This document shows, in pieces, positions 1 through 12,395 of a stretch of DNA of 38,641 bases. Source of the DNA: Asterionellopsis glacialis (taxonomy: Eukaryota; Bacillariophyta; Plagiogrammaphyceae; Rhaphoneidales; Asterionellopsidaceae). Below the pieces are notes generated by a model. The model did not search any database. It was given only the letters and a program-made list of their open reading frames with translations, and was not told the DNA's origin. Position 1 is the stretch's first letter; each line of letters begins with the position of its first letter. Made by a program: the position numbers and the translations under genes. The stretch covers positions 1-38,641 of the forward strand of contig WKLE02001802.1 of assembly GCA_014885115.2 (NCBI GenBank). Direction: 5' to 3'.

Positions 1-697
1 GCTCTCTGCCTGCATCTGTGAGAAAGAAAGACGTCGTCGTCTCTTGCTCTGTATGTTTGGGCGGGCTCGAAAGCGAGACGTCGGCTTTTGACGTCAGAAT
101 TTCATCACCAAAAGAATTCTGCTGACGTGTAGATTTCGTCAGCAGTATCGTTGAATGTACCGTGATATCTTTTGACTGTAGAATCCTACGTGAATAAACC
201 AGATGTCGAACCCGGAAGCTCGGTTGAGGACGACCAATTGACCGAAACCAGATGTCACCTTAATTAAAATCATGGTAAACAGTGAGAGGTTGTTCGTCTT
301 CATTGGCGGTGTTGTACTGAGACATCCTGCCAGTCAGATACTGCTTTCTACGGTGGTTTAAGATTCTGTATTGGCCGCCGTGGTGTGGCGGCGTGTCCGG
401 GAAAGAGTTCTCGTGAGAAATTCGAAATTCTAATATAATCATTATATAGAAATAGCCAACTCAACTTCCACCACACCAAATGACACCAACACATTGAGAC
501 AGTGATACTTCGTATTAATTGACAACTACGACGATCACGATCATAATATTATCACAAGTCTACAAGAAAAATCAATCAACTTGGAACAACAGAACAACAA
601 GTACTGCTCATTACCGTTGAGTGTCCATCATCATCTCTACTTTAAAAAGAGATTCGTCCTCGCTCTTTCTCTCGCACTCTTTCTTTCTCTCTTTGCA
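1..697. other. Upstream region of the PPR gene
   Basis: No gene is supported here. The stretch contains a perfect TGACGTCA (89-96) and further ACGT cores nearby (gacgtc around 79-82, tgacgt around 123-128). It then becomes AT-rich with CT-rich tracts just before the PPR start, which suits a 5' UTR and promoter. A 60-codon ATG reading frame on the minus strand (260-442) has no recognisable domain and is not called. Confidence 0.5.
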
Positions 698-2470
698 ATG
701 AACCGATCTGCACGTAGGAATACTTCTACCGTCATGTCATTGTTACCCAAGTTGATGATGGCGTTGGCCTTGTCCCTTCCCATGTCATCGTCGTACGTGA
801 CATCAGGACTACCTAAATCTACTCACATTGCATGGTTAAAGAAAATGACGGTCAATATCTGTGAACAACCTCAAGGGGAATTAACACCTGAAATGTTGAA
901 GGCCACACCTCAACTCATGTCGGCCTGGTCCAATTTGTACAACAATGACAATAAGAAAAACAAGAAACGTATTCATCATTACAAACAACGGAAACAACAT
1001 GGACGTGATTCTGCCCTGGCGGTGGAATCCCTTTTGAAACGATTAANGTACAATTGCATCATGGAAGGGTGGGTTCATAGCGGTGAAGGTATTTTTGCAG
1101 CGGAGCGGTGTGAGCAAATTTTAGTCGCCATGTATGAACAAAGTCAACAAGACACTAATGATGAGGAGGGTGGTGTGGCAAAAGTACAACCCAATTATGA
1201 ATCCTTTAAATGGGTATTGATGGCATGGAAATATGTACCACCTGCACAATTTAAAGACTCACCGGTCCGTGCACAACGGATATTGGAATGGATGGGACGT
1301 CTTGCCACCATGAAGAACAAGAAGACTGCTGTTTCGACAACCACGACATTTCCATTACCCGATGCGGATTTGTATGATATCGTATTACAATTATGGGCTC
1401 GTAGTGGAAAGTCCAATGCACCTCAAACATGTGAACAATTGGTTCACAACATGAAACATTTGTATGAACAAACCGAATCTCCACGATTGCAACCACGTAC
1501 TTCTACGTTTAATGCCGTCTTGGCAGCATGGTCCAAATCGTCTCAAAAGGGTGCAGCACAACGTGCTTCAGATGTATTGGGATTTATGGAATATCTCAGT
1601 CAAGAAGAAAAAGAAGAATATTATCGTCAAAAGAAGATGAAGGCTGCTGCTCAAGATGATGATACTAATGAAGATATGGATAATGATTCGTTCCGTAGTG
1701 TGTTACGACCGGATTTGGTATCGTACAGTACAGTTGTTGCAGCCTTTGCACGATCGAATGATCCACAGGCTGGATACTATGCAGAACGGTTTTTAAAACA
1801 TGTCGAAGCTGGATATCAAGCTGGAGAAACTGATTTAGAACCCGATACTATATTTTACAATTGTGTCATGGGATGTTGGGCAAGATCAACCGAACCTGGT
1901 GCATACCGTAAAGCAAGATCAATTTTAGATCGTCAAATTACCTTGTATACCAACCACAATACGACTGCTACCAATACGCCGAGTCGATGTCGTCCAGATG
2001 TTTATGGATTTACATCTGTCATTGGGAGTTGTACCATGGTTGCACAATCACCAGATGCTACCACTGCAGAAAAACAAAAAGCATTTGGTGTAGCACTAAG
2101 TACCTTTCAACAATTTCGAAATTCCAAACACATCTTTCAATCTTCACCCAATCATGTGACGTATGGTACCATGCTCAAGGCATGTGGTAAATTATTATCC
2201 AAGGACGACCCACAACAGATCAAATGGATCCGTAAAATATTTCGAATGTGTGTTGCCGATGGGTGTGTTGGTGATATGGTACTAAGCAAATTACGGGAAT
2301 GTGCAACACCGTCCCTGTACAAAGAGTTAATGCAGGGATATACCAAACATACCATACCCTCTGAATGGACATGCAATGTACATGAACAACGTGAAGCGTA
2401 TCGTAAACAACCATCGTCCACAACCACAACAAAACCTGCATTTGCAACTCGAAAAAGAGCAGAAGTATAA
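698..2470 (+). CDS. Pentatricopeptide repeat (PPR) protein, probably organellar
   Basis: A 590-residue PPR protein. PPR proteins bind single-stranded organellar RNA and act in its processing, stability or translation. Tandem 35-residue helical units are visible, with typical phrases such as PDADLYDIVLQLWARSG, RTSTFNAVLAAWSKS, PDLVSYSTVVAAFARS, PDTIFYNCVMGCWARS and NHVTYGTMLKACGKLL. The open frame extends upstream to a TTG at 581, but 698 is the first in-frame ATG and is preferred. The N-terminus (MNRSARRNTSTVMSLL, then a hydrophobic stretch) is basic and hydroxylated and could be a mitochondrial or plastid targeting segment. Codon 117 is unresolved because base 1047 is N. No DYW or SMR domain is seen, so it resembles a plain P-class PPR. 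The RNA target cannot be read from sequence. Confidence 0.9.
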   Translation: MNRSARRNTSTVMSLLPKLMMALALSLPMSSSYVTSGLPKSTHIAWLKKMTVNICEQPQGELTPEMLKATPQLMSAWSNLYNNDNKKNKKRIHHYKQRKQHGRDSALAVESLLKRLXYNCIMEGWVHSGEGIFAAERCEQILVAMYEQSQQDTNDEEGGVAKVQPNYESFKWVLMAWKYVPPAQFKDSPVRAQRILEWMGRLATMKNKKTAVSTTTTFPLPDADLYDIVLQLWARSGKSNAPQTCEQLVHNMKHLYEQTESPRLQPRTSTFNAVLAAWSKSSQKGAAQRASDVLGFMEYLSQEEKEEYYRQKKMKAAAQDDDTNEDMDNDSFRSVLRPDLVSYSTVVAAFARSNDPQAGYYAERFLKHVEAGYQAGETDLEPDTIFYNCVMGCWARSTEPGAYRKARSILDRQITLYTNHNTTATNTPSRCRPDVYGFTSVIGSCTMVAQSPDATTAEKQKAFGVALSTFQQFRNSKHIFQSSPNHVTYGTMLKACGKLLSKDDPQQIKWIRKIFRMCVADGCVGDMVLSKLRECATPSLYKELMQGYTKHTIPSEWTCNVHEQREAYRKQPSSTTTTKPAFATRKRAEV

Positions 2471-2738
2471 CCACACATAACATAACTTGTTTGGAAAACA
2501 GTAAGAAACTTGACCCATATTCAAACACACGCATACACCATAGATGATATTATAATATATCGTACATTGTAGAATTATCCATACATATAACAACTTTAGA
2601 CTTCTCTTTCTCTACTTTATAAACCCTTTAGTATTTTTTGTACTTGATTTTCTTCATGGTTGTCGGCTAGTGTGGTGGAGATTCTCTATCAGTATTTAAT
2701 TTCTCTCTCTATTTTTAAAAAAAAATAATCAGTCTCTT

Positions 2739-4774
2739 TTAAAATCCCCATCTAGATTGTTTTTTTGTCTTTTCTTTCAATTGTTTGGCTAAATCCGCAA
2801 ATGTCGCAGCTTCATTCTCCAAATTGGCAGTTTGGTTGGCTAAATTTTCCAACTTTTCACCACGTTCGTGCATGGCTGCCATATTTTCTGCCATTTGACC
2901 CTGTGCTGCCAATACCTTATCATTGGCTGCCTTGGCCTTGGCGTCTGCCTTGGCTTTGGCATCGGCTTCCTTCTTGGCCTTGGCTTCTGCCTTTTTCTGT
3001 TCACGACGTTCCTTACGAGTTTGTTCCACCTCTTGTGCCTCACGGAATAATTCACCACGCATTTCAGATTCTGCTTGACCACTTTTCGGTGCACCAAAGG
3101 ATTGTAATAATTCCATAGCATCTGCAAGTTCTTCACGTTCGGCTGTGAAATGTTTGACAATAACAACCACAATAAAATCAAAAGATGAATGAGCATGTAT
3201 CAACGAGAAGAAAGATAAGAACAACAGCACCTACACCCTTACTCCGCCAAACCCCACTCTCTATCTAGCTGTAGAGCAGATAAAGACATGGAGGAGAGAT
3301 AGAGAGGGAACAACGAAGACGACAATATCGACTGCACCTCTCTACATGGTGTACCAATCTCTCTAGCTGTCTAGCTCGCTAGAGAGAGAGAGAGAGGCAC
3401 AATCAAAGGAGATATCAACGTACCATAATACATGGGTGTTAATTTATCACCATCTTGAATATTTTCATTGGCACCATCTTCCAATAAAAGTTCCATACAT
3501 TTTACATGATTGGCTTTGGTAGCATAATGCAAGGCCGATAACTGATGATAGGAATCTAATTCATTGACATCATGTGTGGATACAGATAAAAAGTGCCGCA
3601 ACAAGTCAACATTGCCTAAAAATGCTGCCGAATGTAAACTTGTTTGTACAATTTGATGTTGCCATCCCCAATTACGATTAGGAATGCGATTTTGAATATA
3701 GGTTTGTACCATGACCTTTTCTAATCCCTCTAACCATGCACGTTGATGTGACAGGGTAGCACATTGAAACTCTAATACCTTGGTAGATGCATTACTTTTT
3801 CTTCGCTCACTTGGCTTTTGTTGTTTCGCAATCTTGGCTGCTTCAGCAGCTACAGCACCACTGATGCCACCTTGTGGAATAATATCAATTGTAAATTTGT
3901 GTTCTTCCGTTGTAGATGTATCACGGATACATTGTACATTGGTATAAAGATTACACATTTCATACGTACGTGTAATCATTTGTTTGACAGCTTTGAAGGA
4001 GTTCATCAAGGACAATTTACTACTCGATTTTTCCACCGTTGGAATAACTTTGGCCAACACGAATCCATGTGTTAGTAAGATTAATTCATAGTCTTGTCCA
4101 TTTTGTAAGACTGGGCCACGTTTTAATAACATCGAATGTGGTTCCGTGTCACTAAATAAGGTATCTAATGGATTCGCCGAGACAACTTCTGAACCCAAGG
4201 CACCAAAGATGGTGTCTTGACAAAAGGCTGTAGCAGAGGATGAACTGTTCTTTTTGTAAGTCACACCCAAAAATGTAGCTAAATCTATTAATTCTTGATG
4301 TTCTTTGGATGTTGGATGGTAATGATGTGAAAATACTTCATCACGGTGCAACCGTTGTTGCCATACCTTTAAATCCTTACGTTCTTGATTGGTCAAAACT
4401 TCATTCTTAACACGTAATTCGTCTTCGTCTTCATCTTCTTCTGCCAAGGGTTCCAAGACCTTAATTTCGGCTTCATCTTTACTGGATGTAATTTTTTTCA
4501 TTCCTGAAGCTAATAATGCTTCTTCGTTATTTGGTTCGTCATTCGTATCGTCGTCGGTATCAAAGACATTAGAATTACCGGATCGTGAACGTGATTTCGA
4601 AATGGAAGGACGTCTATGAAATGATGCCCATAAATCTCCATCAATATCCAATGCGTCTAATTCATTGGCTAGTGCATCACCATTGAGGTCTTCACCAGCA
4701 TCATTGTCGCTTCCACCACTGTCGGGAGGTACATACTCATCATCAAATGGATTTGTAGATTGAGTTGGTGACAT
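2739..4774 (-). CDS. PH - ankyrin - R-SNARE-like protein (two exons)
   Basis: Exons are 4774..3424 and 3142..2739. The intron 3143-3423 has a GTACGT donor and a TTTCACAG acceptor, and the codon for residue 451 is split. Product is 584 residues. Residues 8-10 are NPF, a classic EH-domain ligand, inside an acidic disordered N-terminus. Residues about 215-360 look like a PH-type fold. Residues about 380-470 are ankyrin repeats (LHSAAFLGNVDLLRHFL; SALHYATKANHVKCMELLLEDGA), with the splice restoring the last repeat (MYYAEREELADAMELL). An Ala/Lys-rich helix leads to a C-terminal R-SNARE motif at about 528-580 (HERGEKLENLANQTANLENE), with Arg544 at the zero-layer position. There is no C-terminal membrane anchor, so it resembles soluble regulatory R-SNAREs such as amisyn (PH plus R-SNARE) or tomosyn. 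Role in vesicle fusion control is inferred. Confidence 0.85.
3379..3397. repeat. (AG)n microsatellite in intron
   Basis: A short run of AG dinucleotides inside the single intron of the PH-ankyrin-SNARE gene. More AGAG-rich sequence lies at about 3290-3310. It reads as CT-rich on the gene strand. Confidence 0.8.
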
Positions 4775-5938
4775 TTTGTAGTATTCTTCTTTTTCAAGAG
4801 TTGAAATTACGTTTCTCGTTTCTCGTAGTAATAGCTGTCAGTCAAGCAGATATCTTGCACAGATGAAAGTTTCAATTCTTCTTTTAATCTCTACTCACCA
4901 AAACGTGCTCTTTCCACTTTTTGTACTTTGGCAGATGTTTGTTCTTTCCAAGATGAGGTGACCGTTGATCGGATAGCAATCAAACCCACAAACCGTGTCC
5001 GTCACAACCTTGGTAACAAATTCTGACTCTGCTGCGTGGTTGTTTGTCCTAAGTAAAATGTGTCCCTCTGCAGCAATCGGTCGTAAGTCAGGCACACTCA
5101 CTACCTACGAAGAATAAGAACAAGAAAAAAATCTTTTTTTTGTTTTCGGCCGCCGGCCAGCCAGGAGGGTCTCTCACGCACCAAACACCGAACAACACAC
5201 TACAGAGATGTCCTCAGACGCACATACAGACAGTCAGTCATTTTAACGGCAGACTAGAGCAGGCTCGAATACTTTTCAGTACTGCGCTGAAATGTAGAAA
5301 TAGTTGTAGATTGGAAGTTGTGTACCGTTGAGTTTTAAAAAATGGAAGAAACTCATTCAATCCTGATACAATACATATTCAATACACGGAAAATTCTAAT
5401 ATATAACGTACACAATAATAATCTACATCGAATCTATCGTAGAAATCCAATCCTTGACCTTCCTGGATCGTGGTTGCCTGTTTTCTGCCTCTACTTGGAA
5501 TATGTACAACGATCCTACGGTACGAGCAATCCCCAACAGATTTGAAGTGCAGGGCCAGCATGAAGGTCAACATGATGGGGTTCTCAACAAGCAAGAGACG
5601 CTTCTCAAAAAAAAGGACTCGTACAAGCAGTTATTTAGTGAGTGGTTTCCACAGCAGCACGTCCCAAATAACAAATTTTCAATTCAAGCACACACTTGAA
5701 CTTGCACGATCACTTTTGCTTCAACACACTCACAATATCCGCCGATCTTACGAGAGTAGGTCTTACACCAACTAACTACAAGTCCAATCAATCCCGTCTA
5801 GGTGTCTCCCTGATTGATTCCCATTTTGCTTTTACAGTATTGGATTGGGAAAAACGGTATTGAGAGAACGCTCTATTGAAAAACGACTGACTCACGTTAT
5901 AAAAATACAAAAACAAACTAACCAACAAACAAAACAAG
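4775..5938. other. Divergent intergenic region between PH-ANK-SNARE and copine genes
   Basis: About 1.16 kb separates two divergently transcribed start codons, so it probably holds both promoters. Reading frames here are short and mostly lack ATG starts (the frame ending at 4895 opens with GTG), so none is called. One TACAGTA palindromic heptamer lies at 5833-5839, about 100 nt before the copine ATG. The last 60 nt before that ATG are A/C-rich (caaac repeats), typical of a diatom 5' leader. Confidence 0.5.
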
Positions 5939-8127
5939 ATGAAACTTGAACTTTCGATTCATGCAAGTAAATTAAAGAATGTAGCTGGTATTGGTAAGGG
6001 AACATCTGATCCTTTCGCTGTCATTACAGAAGTAGCTACTGCAAATGGTCAAACACCAAAAGTAATTGGAAAGACGGAAGTGTAAGTTTATGATGGTTTG
6101 TTGTATGTTGCGCAAGCGTCACATGTTTTGTTTCCAAATCCAAGTCAAGTTTGATATCTGCGAAAGACTCTCTAGATAGAAAATGGAGGTGCTTTTTTAG
6201 TAGCTGCGTGTATACTGCTCAATTTACCATACATGCATGACTGACGAAATTTGTTGTGTTGCGTTGTTTCATTTATTCAATTTGTTGGGCGCTCCCATAA
6301 TATTGATTATTATCATTATTATTTATTTCAGAATCAAAAATACACTAAGTCCACAATGGGTGAAAACATTCCCTATTGATTATGAGTTAGGGACACCTAA
6401 AAAGATTGCCATTAGTATCTTTGATGAAGTACGCAAGGGTAGTAATAAATCAATGGGTTCCGCGGTATTTGATGTCGGTGAAATCCTAGGTGCACGTGGA
6501 AACGTCAAAGCCAAACAGTGCAAGGGTGGAACACTATTCGCACATATACGCAAAAGTCAAGGATCCGGTATGTTACGCCTTAAAATGTATGGTGTCAAAC
6601 TTAAAAATGTCGAGGGATTTATGAAAAAGTCAGACCCCTTTTTCGAATTATCAAGACGTGCAGATAGTGCGGGTGGATTAACATGGGATAATATATACCG
6701 TTCCAAGGATGTACGCGATAACTTAAATCCTGTATGGGAAGAAGCTGTAGTTGAATTATCTACCCTATGTGATGGTGATCAAGATAAACCTATATTGGTG
6801 TCCATCTATGATTTTGAATCCAGTGGTAAACATGTACCCATGGGTCAATTTGAAACCTCAGTCAAAGGTTTGGTCAATGCTGCATCAACCAATACTATGA
6901 TTACTCTCAAAAAGAAAGGAAAAGAGACGGGTAAAATTGGTGTCAAAAAGGCACAAATTACTGGTGTAGAGGATGTCACAAGTCAAATGGCCAATGCTAA
7001 GGTTTCATCATCAACTCCAGCTCCAGTAGCAGCTGCTCCTGCTGCCCCAGCTGCCTTCAACCCTGCAGCAGCATATCAACCTGCTGCTGTAGTAGCACCA
7101 GCTGCATTCGTTCCATCGGCACCAGCACCACCTCAAAAACCAACCTTTATCGATTACGTAAGTGGAGGTTGTGAACTTAATGTTTGTGTAGCTATTGATT
7201 ACACTGGTTCAAATGGTAAGTTGTTGTTGTTTTGTTGTTGTTGTTGCTGTTGTGCAATTTCGCTTGTCATTTGCATTCTTCGGGCATCACTTTTCTTATC
7301 GCTGAAAATCTTGTTGCGTGAAATTTTTTTCTTTAGGCGACCCACGTAGACCAGGAACACTCCATTACTTTCATCGCGACGGGCAACTGAATGATTATGA
7401 AAAGGCTATTCATTCGATTGTTCATATACTTTCCAAGTATGATACTGATTGTAATTTCCCTGTTTGGGGATTTGGTGCCAAATATGGTGGTATCGTCCGT
7501 CATTTATTCCAATGCGGTCCAACACCTGAAATGCATGGAGTTCAGGGTGTTATTGATGCCTACCGCCAAACCTTCCAAACAGGTTTGATCATGAGTGGCC
7601 CTACCGTTTTCACTGAAGTTATTCAGACTGCTGCTGCCAAAGCCGCTAGTAGTCAAGAACAGGCACAGCGACAGGGTAAGCAGGCCTATACAATTCTGTT
7701 GATTTTAACAGATGGTGCTGTAAGCGATGCGAATGCCACAGCTGCTTGTTTGAACCAAGTGAGTGATGCACCTCTGTCGGTAGTGATTGTTGGTGTGGGT
7801 AATGCTGACTTTAGCAGCATGAGATTTCTAGATGACAATAGTCATATTGGTGGCAAACGCGATATTGCACAATTTGTCCAATTCAATCAACATTCGTCCA
7901 ATAGTATTGCCTTATCATCTGAAACACTACAAGAGATCCCTGATCAATTAGTAGGCTACTTCCAAAGTAAGGGCATCCCCCCATTACCACCCGTAAACCG
8001 CAGTGACCACGAGGTTATGGTTGAACCAGAAGAAGAAATTGATTTAAACATTAATTTTGGATCAGGTGGTGAGGATGAAGAAATTGTTGTTTCAGGCGGA
8101 GTCTTTGACAAAAGTATGAAATGGTAA
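5939..8127 (+). CDS. Copine (C2-C2-vWA), three exons
   Basis: Exons are 5939..6081, 6332..7215 and 7337..8127, with GTAAGT/CAG and GTAAGT/TAG introns. Product is 605 residues. Copines are cytosolic Ca2+-dependent phospholipid-binding proteins that move to membranes. The N-terminus is C2A (MKLELSIHASKLKNVAGIGK, then SDPFAVI). The second C2 contains SDPFFEL and NPVWEEAVVEL. An Ala/Pro-rich linker (about 255-305) precedes the vWA/copine domain, which opens FIDYVSGGCELNVCVAIDYTG with a metal-site DxTxS (DYTGS). The second intron falls inside that motif region (SNG|DPRR). The vWA later carries ILLILTDGAVSD. The C-terminal tail is acidic. Length and order match the animal and plant copine family; plant copines of the BON type have the same layout. 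The first exon, only 143 nt, is assigned because its translation completes C2A exactly. Confidence 0.93.
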
Positions 8128-8847
8128 AAAAGAAAAATAATGATTCTTTCCTTATAGTCTGTGATCAGGGATTTTTTTGGGATGTTGAAAGTGAGTTGAA
8201 GAGAAAGACAGCTCTTGATATGATGTGATTGGGAAACCGATATCCTTAGTAATTTAGTTCGTAGTTTACATAGTAAAACATGAGTTTGATTGAAAATTGC
8301 GTTTCAGTACAGTTTACCGAAGAACTTGCTTTCAACGTTCGTTCAACTTTAAGTTGTTAGACCTTCGATCTGACTGGTACTTGTTCCTGGTAGAAAATGT
8401 CAAACCCGGTGCAAAGTGCTGTCGATAGCAACAGCATCATAATCTAGAGTGTAGCAGTAGAATAACAAATAAATATCGTTACCAAGAATTGGAGTGTCCT
8501 TCGAATATAAGGTTTCCCATCTTTGTTTTTAGAAGAAGCTGTTGCAGTTTATGTGCTGTCTGAAGCTGATATCATTCATCTTTAAAATGAAAATTGAGTC
8601 AATGCCAGAAAGTGAAGCCAACGACCGGCGAGACCAATGCATGGCATCTAAATTGATTTATCTATGACACACTTACGTACCTATGGCTCGGCTGTATAGT
8701 TAAAGTTATGGATATAGAAAAACATGGTTAGACATATATACAATGCATTTTCACTACAAATTGCCATTTATTTTTGTGTTTACATGAATATTATACATTA
8801 CGGTCTAAATCTTTAAGAGTCGTATCGTACTCAACAAATGGCACACT
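8128..8847. other. Convergent intergenic region (copine / GH99 lectin)
   Basis: About 720 nt between two convergent stop codons. It holds the 3' UTRs of both genes. No open frame with coding character is visible, and no strong terminator-like or repeated structure was found. Confidence 0.5.
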
Positions 8848-11772
8848 CTAGCCTGTAATAGTTGTCGAATCACGTGCTGTTTCATCTCTCAAAATTTCTA
8901 AGTATTGGTTTCCGTACGCTTGAAGTTCAATACCTTTTGAAATACTCCTGGGTTCAACCGTGGTGCCACTTCCGGTTACAGGCTCAATTTGCGTATCTTC
9001 ATGCCATTCATTGAATGATGTAACCATGAGCATACTTCCTGTTTCAAAGTCAACTTGATTAACAGCATTCTGTACAAGTTCACGGAACAACGAACCAAAG
9101 CCACACGATTCACACAATTTGCGTGACATGGGCTGGTGCCCAGCATTTCGAACACCGTTATCATTGTATCCAGGTTCGGCAGCTGGAATGAAATCGCAGC
9201 CTTGAGCATGAGCGGCTTGGCGCCAACCCTCTTGCCTATCTCGTTCTTGGTCAATTAGCCGTTGTCCTGCATATCCCGGTCGACCAAGAGACCCGTACAC
9301 ATCATAGTTTGTTACAGCATCCAAAAGATCAAATGCTTGGTATGATTCAGTGGGCGGTTTGTAAAAGGCAGAATCTCCGACAATGTAGATTTCGTATCCT
9401 TTGGACATGGCTCCTTTCCGCATCTCAGATACTGCTGCTTCAAGGCGTCCAATCTGTGATAGCCAGCGAGCAAGGTATACGAAGAAGACGGGTCGCCCGT
9501 TGATCTTCAAATAGTGTTCCGAACCAAAATATTCTTCAGCAGCATATGCAAGGTCTCCAAAAACCTTCGACACGTCTCCATCACTGTTGACGCGCCCCCT
9601 TGTTTCGTAGAAGAGAGCAATCTTCATCCCCGGAAGATCACGATTGTCCAATATCATTTTTGTGTTTCTATCCGTAGCACTGCCAGGACCCCACCAACTA
9701 GTCACCCATAGATTGACATTAGCCATTCGACTCATTCTCAAATGTTCCTTGATAATCTCCGGATCACGTTGGTCATATTCGCCGAGCGAAGGAAGCTGTG
9801 GTGGGTAAATTTCTGCTCTGGCATAATTGCGGCCATTGAAATCTGTATTTCCATACCTAATAAGTTGAAATGAAAAAGCGAAGTTAGACATTTGGCGCAA
9901 AAGATATTTGACTGCCCTACACCCATTCGTGCTTTTCTACTTACCATGGATAGTAGTAGACACCAACCGTATGGTCACTATTTGTCATCGAGAAGTCAGC
10001 ATTGGTGACAGGGTTGTTGTAAGGTGGTGCGGAGAAGGTATCTGTTGAACTCCATACTTTTGCAAAAGCATTACCGGGTGTTCCACGAATAATTTCCAAC
10101 TCGTCTAAATCCAGATTAATAGCAAGGAAGTAATCTCCATGATAATCTGAGTGGCTATAAGAAGCCCAAACAACCGCACCAGCAGCATTTGTGGTAACTA
10201 AATTACCATCACCCTGAAGCTTTGTCGTAAAGTCTCCTTCCTCTGAATTGATGCTGCTTGTCCATATTACATTATTCTGCTTGTATAGAGCCAAATTTCC
10301 ATTGAATTCTTGGATTAGAAACCCTCCGTCAAAAGTGATTGTTTTGGTAGTGTCAATTGTTTCATCCGTTAAAAGAAGCACTATTAACCCATTCTCTTGA
10401 GGTGCAGGGCTAGGTGACGGCATAGGTGATGCAATTGGTTCAACCGTACTTTTCTCAACAGATCTCTCCCACACCAAGTCATCTGGGTTTGTTGGTGACC
10501 CGTGCACAATGGCGAGTCGATCTGGGTATAAAATGAAATGAAAGTCACCAAAGTATCCGTTAGACTTGACACTGTTCGAAGCCCATACAGGAACTCCCGA
10601 CGATGTATGCGTTACTAAATTCCCATCTCCTTGAAGAATTGTCCAATAGCTATCTTCGTCTCCTACGAATCCGCTAGACCAGATCTCATTCGTTTGGAAA
10701 GAACTTGAGGGATTTCCATCGTATTGAGAGCCAATAAGAGCCAAAGCTCCATCCACCTTCGTTCGGCCCGAACTAGAGGGATTACCTGTAGATTGGTATT
10801 CCATAAGGACCAAAGCTCCATTCGGCGATTGCATCAAAAACCCTCCTTCGTATTCCACAACATCGTCCACGTTAAGGATCATGTTTGTTTCCATTAGAAC
10901 GTGCTCATCGGTAAGGAATTTATTTAATTCTTCAAGTGGAGGATTATTATTAGCTGGTGGGATGAGCTCAGGCAAGGTTACAGAAGACCACAACATGTCA
11001 CCTGGGGAAAATTCATTTCCTCTGATAATCTCTAACTTGGCATCGTCTAAATTAATGGCCAAAAAACAATCGTCTTCTACATCAGTATGGCTGTTGGTAG
11101 ACCATACAGCCTCTTCGGCTTCGTTGCGAGTGACAAGGTTGCCATCCTAATGAAATAGTTAAAATACAAGAAGGAGTTGAATTAAAAGTTTGTAGCAGCA
11201 ATCACATTGTCATGGCATGGCAAACCATCTTGTCCAAAGATTGGTAGGCAGGGGTACAGTAGTGATGAACTTACCTGTTGAAGTCTAGTAAAATAGTTTC
11301 CTCTCTCAAGAACGGTTCCACTGGCCCATAATGGATAACCGTCTTTGTAAATCACAAGATTTCCGTCGGACTGTTGCGTGATAAAAACACCATACGACCC
11401 AAAACTTAGTCTATCGCCGGTGCGTATGCTTTCGTCATTAACCATAAGTACTTCCATGCCACTTGCCATTGCAAGCTCGCGAAAATTATTAGAATACTGT
11501 GCACTCCTCGAAAAAGTTGGCGATTCTTCAGCGATTGTAGCCAAAGAAACAGCTTTTCCCGCACTCTTTTTAGAAATGAAGCCATGACTTTGGTATCTTC
11601 CAAGAGTTGCAATTATTGCTAGAGAAAAGAGAGACAGAGCAACGGCGCGAGGAAGGCAACTCTGACGGGAAAGAGCCCCGTTGTTACTTTGATCCGCTTC
11701 ATTTGAATCCAATAGAATCTCTTGCTGTTCTTCGTCTGATGCACAATCTGTCACTCTCGGAACTGGGGTCAT
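8848..11772 (-). CDS. Membrane-anchored triple bulb-lectin GH99 endo-mannosidase-like protein
   Basis: Exons are 11772..11275, 11146..9945 and 9856..8848, giving 902 residues. The frame extends to a GTG at 11808, but the first ATG is 11772. A short cytosolic N-terminus is followed by one hydrophobic segment (about 43-60), so this is a type II anchor or uncleaved signal. Three bulb-type (GNA-like) mannose-binding lectin repeats follow, at about 106-225, 245-370 and 390-515. The mannose signature QxDxNxVxY is intact in repeat 1 (QSDGNLVIY) and degraded elsewhere. The C-terminal 335 residues match GH99: the second splice restores YYPWYGN, and SFNEWHEDTQIEP (about 847-859) is the family motif carrying the acidic active-site residues. 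GH99 enzymes are endo-alpha-1,2-mannosidases/mannanases. A mannose-directed endoglycosidase at the cell surface or in the secretory route is inferred. The next lectin gene is its paralogue. Confidence 0.88.
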
Positions 11773-12047
11773 TTTGATTTTATTCTTCAACGAAAATAAA
11801 TGAAACACTGGGTAGATGTTTACTAGAAATGGTCGGTGTGCATAATTGTGGTTGAACCAGGTAGGACCTTTCTAACGAAAAAGTTTTTCTACGCATGGCG
11901 GGTTTGATGCCAGCAAATGTACACCTTCGTAGTCCTTATAGAAAGATTCCATCCAGGAACGAGATAGGTCTAATGTACAAACACTGACTAGTTAGTTGGT
12001 ACAGGCTGATTTTTGGTAGTCTAGAATGGAAGTAGTCCCATGAGTCA

Positions 12048-12056
12048 TACCAGGTA
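12048..12056. promoter_or_regulatory. TACCAGGTA palindromic motif
   Basis: An exact copy of the W-centred palindrome TACCWGGTA found six times in this window, always outside the called genes. It lies between two divergent genes. A regulatory role is inferred from recurrence and location only. Confidence 0.4.
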
Positions 12057-12395
12057 AGTATGTTCCATACATCAAAAGATACCATCGGGAGATGTTTGGA
12101 ATTTCAAATTGTGTGGTTGGAATCGGAGTCTTGTTCGTGGCTTTCAATAATGCAATTGTTGTTAAGTAATTATATTATTTTTTGTTGTTCGTATCTGATG
12201 ATTTTTATAAATTGCATCGGATTACATGCCAATACAGTCAGTACTGTACCTGAAAGGTGGAATAAAATCGTGATACTGTCTTAAATAATGGTGAGATGGT
12301 CTCATTCCAATGATCATTCTATTGACGGGAGCGCGCGCATGTCGGAAATATCCGTTGAAAGCGGCACGAATCAATCGTACATAATCTCAAAACTC

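Noticed and set aside
260..442. 60-codon ATG frame on the minus strand
   Set aside because: Short, no domain, overlaps a probable promoter; no support beyond being open.
4895..5101. 68-codon minus-strand frame upstream of the PH-ANK-SNARE gene
   Set aside because: Begins with GTG, not ATG, and has no recognisable domain or splice partner.
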